Assembly (NCBI GenBank): GCA_033961575.1
Contig: CM066731.1
Location: 132,239,001 to 132,303,000 of the forward strand
Direction: 5' to 3'
Source: Aselliscus stoliczkanus
Lineage: Eukaryota > Chordata > Mammalia > Chiroptera > Hipposideridae
Length of the DNA: 64,000 nt
Under the pieces are notes generated by a model. That model saw only the letters and a list, made by a program, of their open reading frames with translations. It was not told the origin of the DNA and searched no databases. Position 1 is the first letter of the stretch. Each line of letters opens with the position of its first letter. Shown piece by piece: positions 38,201 to 49,500 of the stretch. A program made the translations under genes and the position numbers.

Positions 38201-41200
38201 TTGTTGATTTGATGCATTCATATATTACAAAATGACCGTAATGTTCGCTAACACCTAATTACCATTTCTTTTTTGTGGTGAAAACATTTAAAATCTACTC
38301 TATTAGCAGCTTTCCAGTATATGATACAATGTTATTAATGATAATACCATGCTGTGCTTTAGATCCCCAGAACTTATTCATCTTATGACTAGAAATTTGT
38401 ACACTTTTACCAACATCTCCTCATATTCCCAGCCCCTGGCAACCACCACTCTACTCTATTTCTATGAGTTTGGCTTTTTTATATTCCACATATAAGCATA
38501 TAAGGTGAGCTCTTACAGTAATTGTCTTTCTCTGACTTTGTTCACTTAACATCATAACATCCTGCCTTCAGGCCCATCCATAATTGTTGCAAATGACAAG
38601 ATTTTCTTGGTTCTCATGGTTGAATAATATCCATTGTAGATAGGTAGCACATCATTTTTATACACTCATTCATTGATGGACTCTTAGATTGTTTCCGTAT
38701 CTTGGTTATTATGAATAATGCTGTAATGAACATGGGAATGCTGATGTCTCTTGAAATCCTGTATTCATTTTCTTTGACTATATCCCTGAAAGTGGGATTG
38801 CTGGATCATGTGGTAATGCTATTTTTAATTTTTTGAGCAACCTCTATGTTGTTTTCTATAGTGGCTGTATAAATTTCTATTCCCACAGCAGTGCACAAGA
38901 ATTCTTTTTTTCTCCAATTCCTCACCAACACTTATCCCTTGTCTTTCTGATGATAGCTATTCTAAAAGATGTGAGGTGATATATCATTGTGGTTATAATT
39001 TGCATTTCTCTGATGATTTGTGATGTTGAGCACCTTTTTTTTGTTCCCATGGCCTTCTTCTCTGGAAAAATGACTATTCAGTTCCTCTGCCCATTTTTTA
39101 AATCACATTGTTTGTTTTCGTTACTATTGTATGAATTCCTTATATATTTTGGGTATATAACCCCTATCATGTATGGTTTGCAAATATTTTCTTCCATTTA
39201 TAGGTTGTTTTTTCATCTTAATGATCTTGTAGATGGCTTTAAGAAGTATGGACATTTTAGTATTAATTCTTCTGATCCATGAACACATGGTATCTTTACA
39301 TTTGTTTGTGTCTTCCTTTTCTTTCATCTGAGTCTTGTGGTTTCAGTATACAACTCTTTTACCTCCTTGGTTAAATTTGTTTTATTTTTTTTGATGAGAT
39401 TGTAAATTGGATTTTTTTCTTTATTTCTTTTTAAGATACTTCATTGTTAGTATATTAAGATTTTCTGTATATAAGATCATGTCATGTGCAAACAAAGACA
39501 GTTATACTTCTTTCCCAATCGGATGCCCTTTATTTCCTTTTCTTGCGTGATTGCATTGGCTAGGAGCAATAGGAGTATTGAATGGACACCCTTTTCTTGT
39601 TCCTGATCTTAGAGAAAAGCTTTCAACCCTTTCTCCACTGAGCATGGTATTAGATGTGGGCTTGTTGTATATGGCTTTTATTATGTTGAGGTATATTCCT
39701 TCTAAACCCAATTTGTTGAGCACTTTTGTCATGAAAGGATGATATATTTTGTCAAATGCTTTTTCTGTGTCTATCGAGATGATCATGTGGTTTTTATTTT
39801 TTAGTCTATTAATGTGGTGTATCACATTTATTGATTTGAGTATGTCGAATCATTCTTGCATTCCAAGGATAAATGCTGCTTGATCGTCGTGTGTGATCAT
39901 CTTAATGTGCTGTTAAGAGAATTTTTGCACCTGTATTCATCAGTATGTTAGTCTGTAGTTTCCTCGTCTTGTGTTTTCCTTATCTGACTTTTGTATCAGG
40001 GTAATGCTGGCTTCATAAAATGGAAACTAACATTTATTGAACCTCTTAAACATGTTCTCTCAGTTAATCTTCAACCATGTTGGATAGGCATTTTATATAC
40101 ATTTGTGCTTTGTGTTCCTCATATGTAAAATGGATATGGCAGTTATTTCTCATATAATTGCTTTTAGGATTAAATATGAATACGTATTCCCCCTTTATTC
40201 TCTGTTTTGCTTTCTCCGGTTTCAGTTACCTACAGTCAACTGTGGTCCAAAAATACTAAATGGAAAATTCTAGAAACAATTCATGTGTTTTAATTGCATA
40301 TTGTTCTGAGTAGTATGATGAAATGTCAGCCATTCCACTGCATCGCTTTCGTGACGTGACTCATCCATTTGTCCAGCGTATCCATGCTATATATGCTACC
40401 CACTTGTTAGTTACGTAGTAGCTATCCTGGTTATCAGATTGACTTGCAGTTTTGCAGTGTTTTGTGTTCAAGTAACTTGTATTTTACTTAATGATGGCCC
40501 AAAAGAGCAAGACTAGTGATGCTGGCAGTTCAGATATACCAAAAAGAGACTATAAAGTATTTTCTTTAAGTGGAAGGATGAGTTCTGTACAAAAGGATTT
40601 TTTTTTTTTTAAAGATTTTATTGGGGAATTGGGGGAAGGGGACAGCATTGGGGAATCAGGGAAGGGGAACAGAAAAGTTGCTGTTCTTTTCTTCTTCAGT
40701 CTAGTTGTGGAGGATGTTGCTTCACTGGCCCATGTTGGTATCATCATTGCTCTCTTCCCGGGTGAGGCAGATTGGTTGTTGGCCTCTGGATGGCCACTCA
40801 CAGCGGCTCATGGAAACTCTTGGCAGCTCACACTAGCTGCTGGCCGCTGACTGTAGCCTGTGGCAGCCCACTGCAGCAGGGGCTGCGGCTATGCTGTCCT
40901 GGGGACTTACAGCAGCTCAGCTACAGATGGAGCTGTTGTTCACCACCTTAGCTGTAGAGGGCAGCATCACTGGCCCTCATGTGTGGGATCCGAACCAGGG
41001 CCCTGCTGCTCAGAGCTGGCATCCCAAGCCAGCTCTTAACTAACGCGCCACTCCGCCGGCCCCAAAAAGATATTTTGAGAGAGATCACATTCCTGTAACT
41101 TCTATTACAGTATGTTGGTATAATTATTCTACATTATTAGTTATTGTTGTTGATCTCTTACTGTGCCTAATTTATAAATTAAACTTTATCATAGATAGTA

Positions 41201-44191
41201 TCTATAGGAACAGATACTGGGGTGCCAAAAATTGTATACAAGTGGATAGTTTGGTCAACGTTGCTCGAACAGTAGTTTGCTGTAATCAGAAGTGTCTGGA
41301 CTCTGATGGTAAGCACTTTGAGCACTTCTTGCAGAAGTCAAACGTGACTTGTATTCATCTTTTGTTATCAGTGTATATTATTACAATTTTAATACAGTTT
41401 CTGTTCTTAAAATGTGTATACATTATTTTGGCACCATCTGTATGTATATAGTCATGTGTTGCTTAACAACAAGGATACATTCTGAGAAATATGTTAGGTG
41501 ATTTTTGTTGAGTGAACATCATAGAACACAAATCTAGATGGTATAGCCTACTACATACCTAGGTATATGGTCTAACGTATTGCTCCTAGACTACAAACCA
41601 GTCCAGCATGTTACTGTACTGAATACTGTAGGCAGTTATAACACAGTGGTATTTGTCTATCTAAACATAACTAACCATAGGAAAGATAGAGTAAAAATAT
41701 GTTATGAAAGATAAAAAATGGTCCACTTGTGTAGGACACTTACCGTGAATGGAGCTTGCAGGACTGGAAGTTACTCTGGGTGAGTGAGTGGTGTTGAATG
41801 TGAAGGCCTAGGACGTTACTGTGCACTGCTGTAGGCTTTATAAACACTGCACACCAGCATCACCAGTCACTTAAGTTCTAATGTGTTATGCTACGATGTT
41901 ACAATGGCTATGACATCACTAGGCAGTAGGAGTTTTTGAACTCCATTATAATCTTCTGGGACCCCTGTTGTATATGCAATCTGTTGGTGACTGAACGCCG
42001 TGGGGCACGTGGCTGTAGTGTGTCTAGGGCTCAGTGCTAGCCATGATTTTAGGCATCTGCTGTGAGGGCCTTGGAATGTATCCTCTGAGGCTAAGGGGGG
42101 ACCACTGTGTAAGTGCTCACTATATGCTGACATTATTAATGTTTTTATTTTTTTTGTAACCTTTGGGAAGTGAGGCTCAATAACTTGCTTTAGTTATGAC
42201 AGTAGTAGGACTTTATTATTTATTTCCTAATAAACTTGGTCTCTGTAAGTTCTTGTGTTAGTCATGCATTTATAAGGCATATAGGAGGTATCTATATATA
42301 CAAGATCAGCATTTACCAAAATATGTGTTTTATTGAGGATAAAATGTGGTCAAGTATAGTATAGGAAATTTTGGGTTGAATGTAGTTACAAATATTTCTT
42401 TATTGGATAAACTTTGAGAGTTTTTTATGTGCTTTGTAAGTCTCCCATCAGGACAATACAGTATATGGCCTTTATAAAACTTTTACCTCAGTACCTTCCA
42501 CCCCACCCTGGCGTGTATCTTTTTTATTTCCTAAGAATATACTTTAACAAATCAATTTTACTATAAACACTTTGGAAGGACTTAGGGTGATTTTCAACTC
42601 AATTGGGAATTCAGAAAAAATGACAAAGCATCAGGTATTCTGGTTAGAAGATGTTGAGCAGAGAGCCTTCAGAAAATTAGTAAACATGGAGTGTGACTCA
42701 TGTGCAGGTCCTATAGAACAGTTCTCTTAAAAATTGAAGACTTACTCACTTTGGGAGTACAGCTATTGATGCTGCATTAGAAATTAAAATTGAGAACATT
42801 TTAAAGTACGTATTAATTCATTTAAAAATAGTTTCATGTAAACATAAGTAATCCTTTTTAAAGTAAAAACTAACTTTTCTACAAGAAAAGATTTTCATGA
42901 GAAGAGTGACATTGTTTCATGTTTTTCAAATCTTACTGTCTGCCTTAAAATACAGCTGAATTCTCATATCTGCTTCTGTATTCAACTTGAACTGATTGAA
43001 TCACATCAAATAGCCTCTGGAAAAGTCCAATGTACCCTCATGAGCGAGTGAGCGTGAAAAAGGCAAATGAAACCTTAAACGATTAAGAAACTAATTTTGA
43101 CTTGGCTGATCCCATGAGAGGTTTTTGGGGAGCACAGAACCTACAGATCATCCATGTACAACCACTGCTGGAGCGATTATGGGTGTTGTTATAACTAGAT
43201 TACTGACTAAGAGCAATTCCAGCTTCTCTTCGGTATGTTATTTAACATCACTCTGTTGCCTGATTTGCTAAAATAGACCTACTAATAGGATCTATCATGT
43301 AAAGTTGTTAGAATTAAATAAAATTATACATGTAAAAAATGGTGTTATAAGTCCTCAGTAAAATGCTACTGTTCATTATCATTTCAAAATTTCAAGCCTG
43401 TTATCTCGTCCTTGCTCACAAGTTACCAACTCAGTTCAGGTAAAAGCCAAAGTCTTTACAGTGGATTGCAAAGTTTTTTCATGGTTTGACATCTCATTAC
43501 CTCTCTGTATTCAAGTACTTGTTCTGACCACAAAACTCCCTCCTCATGTACAAATACTGGCCTTCCTGCTGTTCATTAGATACCAGGCGTGCCCTTTCTC
43601 AGGGCCTTTTTTTTTTTTTTTTAAGGATTTTTTTGTGGAATCGGGGAAGGGGAACAGACAAGTTGCTGTCCTTTTGTTCTTCAATCTAGTTGTGGAGGAC
43701 GTTGCTTCACTGGCCCATGTTGGTATCATCATTGCGCTCTTCTCTGGTGAGGCAGATCGGTCGCCGGCCTCTGAACAGCCGCTCACAGCAGCTCTTGGCC
43801 GCTCACACCGGCTGTCAGCCACTCACGCTGGCTGCCGGCCGCTCACTGTAGCCTATGGTAGCCCACTGCAGCAGGGGCTGCAGCTATGCCATCCCGGGGA
43901 CTCATAGCAGCTCAGCTCCAGGTGGAACTGTTGTTCACCATCTTAGCTGTAGAGAGTAGTGTCACTGGCCCTCATATGTGGGATCTGAACCAGGGCCGCT
44001 GGCATCCCAAGCCAGCTCTTATCTAATGCGCCACTCAGCTGGCCCTCTCAGAGCCTTTATACTTGCTCTTTTCTCCACCTAATATATACGTCTACAGATA
44101 TTGTCATGGCTTACCTCCCATCTTCAGGTTTTTGTTTTAGTGGCACTTCAGTTAATTTTTTTTTTTAATTATGCCCTTTCACATATATATT

Positions 44192-44234
<43 letters not shown>

Positions 44235-45723
44235 CTTATCTCCCTTCCCTGCTTCATTTTTTTCTATAGGGTTTTCTGTTTTTAACATACTAGGAATTTA
44301 TTATCACTTTCACTAAATTTAAGCCCCATTAGATATAGGGTTTTTAATTAAAGTCTAACTTGTTCACTACTGTATCTTAGATACTTAGAATGATGCACAT
44401 ATTTAAGTGCTGAAAAAGTGCTGTATTTATGAGTAGATCATTACTACTACTCCAAAGACCAAAGAAAGATTTCTGTGCTGCTCACAAGTGTGTGGTCTCA
44501 GTAGGACAGTGCTTCTGAGATAATAGGAACATGTAAAGCATTTAGTTGGCATGTTGGACACGAAGAATACTCATTAATTGGTAGCTGTTATTGAAGGTTA
44601 AGGAAAGAAAGGACAGAATCAGACACTTAAGATAGAAATGATCTGAATAAAAGAAAACTGCATTTCCATCCCAGGGGTTAGGGCAGAGACCATTTGGTGG
44701 CTGACTGGAAAAACAAGGCGGATAGAATTACATTGTGGAGGCCAGGGCATTTGGATTTTGTACTGTGGGTAATGAGCAGTTACTATTTTTAAGGCAGAGG
44801 TGCCCTGATGAAAGTGGTAGGTGTGGAAGATGACCCCAGCAGAAGTCTTTGAGGTTGACTGGAGATCCTTTTGCTGTAGGCTTAGCTGGAAATTATAATA
44901 AAACATGCAAAATCATTAGTTACGCTCAATCATCAATGACTTCTCACATTGTATGGTACTATAAAATTATCATTTGATTACAGTTGTATATTTTAAACTA
45001 TGTAATTGCCAACTTTTAATGTATTTTTTCATTTAAAACCTAAAGCTTTGATTTAAAGTTAACCAAGATGTTTATATTGGTGACTAACTTACTAAATATA
45101 CTAATATAGGACAAAGTATGTTTAGTCCGGCCAACATTGGTCAACCACGAAAGACAACATTATCTCCTGCCCAGTTGGATCCTTTTTATACTCAAGGAGA
45201 TTCGCTGACTTCTGAAGATCACCTCGATGACACATGGGTGACGGTGTTCGGGTAAGGTTTCTGGATCATTTCCCATTGAAAGAAAATAACCCTCCTCAGC
45301 ATTTTATAATGAATATTATCAAACATATAAAAAATTAAAAGAATAGCACAGCGAAGTCTCATATACCCACCACCTAGATTCTACACTTAATATTTGTTAC
45401 ATTTATTTTATCTTCCATTCATGTTTTTTTTGTTGTTGGTATATTTAAGAGTAAATTGCAGATGTCAGTACAGATTACTCTGATACTTCAGCATGCATAT
45501 TATTAACTAGTGTTCATATTTGTGTGTAGTTGTTTCATCATCTATCTGTGTGCCTCTTCTTAGATTATTTCCTCTTCGGCATATTTGCCAGATGTGGAAA
45601 CAGAGTTGCCCCTTTAGACTTAGGAAGCTCCTTTTTTCTCTTTTTGGTTAGTGACTGCTTTTTCTGCTTATAGTGGATTTAGCCATTTTTGGAACTTAGA
45701 AATTTGTGTATATAGACTATGTC

Positions 45724-45760
<37 letters not shown>

Positions 45761-46269
45761 CTAGTCACAGAATATTAATTAATAGAAATTGTGCATGACA
45801 GGCCTAGATGTATTTTGAATAGACTTTTAGATCAAAAAAGTACTTTAAAGCATCTTAAAGATACTGCATCTTTACAGATGAGGAAACAGAGGTATAGATA
45901 GATTTATTTAGAGGTCTGCATCTAGTTATTGGTAAAGTGTTATATGTCATACTGATATTGGACCTAACTATATTTAGTTTGGGGGTAAAACATATAATAA
46001 TAACATAAATATAAGAGTAAAAAAATATAAGAATGAGCTCCTTGAAAGAAGAACAATAAAAAGTAAATGTTAGTGGACTTGATATATTCACTGTATTTAA
46101 AAGTTAAAAATTCAGAAGAAAAGGGCTGGCCGAGTGGCTCAGTTTGTTAAGAGCTTGCTCAAGAGTGCGAGCTGAGCTCTGAGCAACAGCAGTTTGATGC
46201 GCAGCCCGAGCTGAGCTGCCACTGAGCTACCAACAGGTGGTAGGATGGCTCAGCTAAAAAAAAAAAAAA

Positions 46270-46311
<42 letters not shown>

Positions 46312-46528
46312 AATAATATACAGTGGAAAGTTTTCCTTCCCACTCTTTCCCCAGCGACAGTTTTTCTCTCCTTTAAAGCAATAATTGCCACCTATTTTTT
46401 GTGTAATCTTCCAGACAGAGTCTATGTGTTTATTACTGACTCTGTTTAGGTAAAAAGCAGGATCATTGCTTTCTTTTGTTTTGCAGAAAGCCCACACTCA
46501 GCACTTTATCCATGGCAGTTGGGCTGGC

Positions 46529-46566
<38 letters not shown>

Positions 46567-49500
46567 AAACTTTTTGTTTCTTCTCATGAATAGCTGTATG
46601 TTTTTGAATTTGGATGTCTGCTCCTAAGACTGTTTTTTAGGCTCAGGAGTAATGGTGTCACTTTTAAGATTACTTAGGAATCGACTAAATTACTTGAAGT
46701 ACTTCTGCTAGTCCTTTTCTTCAGTTTTAAGACATACACATTCCCAGCTATTTATTTTCTGTTGGTTTTATGTTTTTGTAACCCTCTATATGAGTTTAAT
46801 TGCAAGAACTGAAATATTTTCTTTTAAGGGATACAGTATTTTGATACTTTATTGGAAAGTACATCTAAAATACATTATATATGTTCTTTCTTTGATAATT
46901 TAACTTCTCTTGCTGACTTAGCATCGGTATGAGACACCATTCATTGTTGTAGGGTGATTCTTTTACAGGATATTGGAATGTTTTATTCAAAGTGGTCCAG
47001 AGTCTTAGAATTATATTTTATTTCTCAAGTACGTCCTTCACTTGCAACCATTACTTCTCTTGAATTATATTTTCTTTAGCTCTGCTTTGTTAGGCACCCT
47101 GCCTCATTTGTTGTTTTTCTTTGGGGTTAGAAATTTTATATTCAAGCTTATGTAACATAAAATAAAATTCCAGTCATAAATGCAGTGGGTATTTTACTCA
47201 CATAGATTTTAATGTGCAGAGTTTCTCATTTATTTTTGTGACTTAGATTTTTTTTTTAAGGCTTGGAATCTAAGCTCTAGTTAACTGAAGTTACTGGTTA
47301 ATGGAACTTGCTGTAGATTTTCAAATTGAAAATGGATTTATTGTTTGGACTATATAAGTATTAATCTCTTGTAAAATATTCAAACCATGCACAACTTTAT
47401 AAAGAAGAAAGTAAGTCTCTTAGAATTCTTCCATAGAGAGTATATGGCTATTAAAATATTGGTACTCACTTTCATTTTTTAGGACTAAATTTATGAATTT
47501 TCAGGTGGTGCTTAATGTATAATGATATGACTATATAATTTAAAATTCCTTCCCTTTTAATAACTGTAGTATACCTAAATATTTCACACACAGACACACA
47601 CACACACACAGAGGCAAAAAAAATTATATACAGAACTGCAACTTCATAGTTCTTTTCCTAAGGGCTGTGATAATGGCAGTCAGAGTGGAATTTCAGAGAT
47701 TTCAGGGGTGGAATTTAGGGATGGAATAGAATGGCTGATTCAAAACTAATTTTAATATATTTCCTTTTGGGTGATAGGCAATAATAGATTTAGCTGATAT
47801 AGGGGAAAACAGTATGATCAAGGATCTGCTATTTTTCTAGTCCGTTGGGAGGAATTTATCTTGAAACACTTGTAAGCATGGTAATTTGTATTCATATTTA
47901 TTGTGGAAGATGACTGGGCAACTCTCTTTTTTCAGGTTTCCTCAAGCATCAGCTTCCTATATATTATTACAATTTGCACAGTATGGGAATATCTTAAAAC
48001 ATGTGGTAAGGCTTAATTCTTTTCAATTTCAGGTTTAGCCTGAGGTAAGATAAGCTATGAATTGAGGGAAATTTTGTCGCTGAATTTTGTCTGAATTTAC
48101 TCTGTTTTAAAAGGTTTTCATAGAATGTGCCCATTGGAGTCTGGAAGTTGCACACAATATTTGTCCAAAAGGGGTAAAGAGAGAAAATAAGAAAGAGAAT
48201 GAGAGTTTCAGGCTTTCCCCCACCCCTTTTTAAAATTAAATTACAGTCTCTTTTTAAAAAGATAGATTATGCATAATTTTATTCCACTGTTTTCCAATTT
48301 AAACTTGTTTTATTGCAGATAAAGAAAAAGGTAGAGGTTCCAGACTCATAGAGTTCTTAGGGCTTTGTAGCTTATAGAGAGCTTTAAAGAAAATTATTGG
48401 GTTGTCAGAAAAGTCATGATGTATTTTTTCTGTTTTTCGTTGCAAAAATGCACCATGACTTTTCCTACAACCCAGTATCTTACTTAGCACAAGTTATAAA
48501 TAACAAAGCATTTTTTCTATTATTAGAGATTGACTTATTTAACTCCTACACAAAATCAGATTGATGAATACAGTTTTAAAAAATTTTATAACAAGTGCTG
48601 ATAAGACTTTTTTATTAGAAACAATTATCTTTTGAGAATTACTTTACTTTCAGATAATATTTGCCTCATATTCTTTATATTAGAGATCTGAGAGCCAGAT
48701 AGAGATTATTGAAATTGTTTAATGGGGCTTTGAATCCTATCTAGCTTTTTACGGGGCATCAAATAAAAAGTGGAAGCAGATTTATCTTCATATATTTTTA
48801 TTTTCTAATATAATTCATCAAGTTTAGATTTTATATATTTTATATTATAAGAGACAACTCTATTCTTTGCAGATGTCTAACACCGGAAATTGGATGCATA
48901 TTCGTTATCAATCTAAACTGCAGGCCCGGAAAGCCTTAAGCAAAGATGGGAGGGTTTTTGGAGAGTCCATCATGATTGGTGTAAAACCATGCATAGATAA
49001 AGTAAGTTATTGCTGACCTAAGGAAAATAGCTTAATCTATATGAAGAGCACAAGTCTAAGTATTAACATTGGTGGTTATGTCACTTTGCTTCACTCTGCC
49101 TCTTTTTCTTAGTTTGTAAAATGTGGTAATGTTATAATACTCCTTTTGTTGAAACAAAAGATGTTTAGTCACAGACTTTATTAATTAGAAATAATCTATC
49201 CCTTTCATTTTACATGTAAGGATAAGAATCCAAGAGGACTTAAGTAACTTACCTAGAGTTGTTAAAGGTGAGGCCTAGATTCTAGGTCTCATAACTTCTA
49301 ACCCATTCTCTTTCTTGTGCAAAGCAGCATCAGATTTTTTAAAGGAATGATGCTATTTCAGAATTAATTATTCACATGAGGGTTCACTTAAATGACTGGA
49401 GCATTTTAGTAGTTATTTCTATTTTAAGATAAATAAAAATTATATATTTATATTCTTATAAAACATTACTTATTGAGCACAATTTAAACTTTCCTTTGTG

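Larger units (their letters stand above)
40193..42107 (+). mobile_element. Tigger DNA transposon remnant carrying three insertions
   Basis: Left end: ttccccctttattc, then ggtttcagttacctacagtc. Right end: gaggctaagggggg followed by accactg. The start of a degraded transposase frame is visible at 40491 ([18 protein letters not shown]), typical of this Tigger group. A SINE (40603-41062), a mariner-like element (41217-41440) and a second DNA transposon (41451-42015) interrupt it. It is dead. Confidence 0.82.

Noticed and set aside
40491..40850. A 119-codon frame as a host gene
   Set aside because: Its first part is a degraded Tigger transposase start and the rest runs into an inserted SINE.
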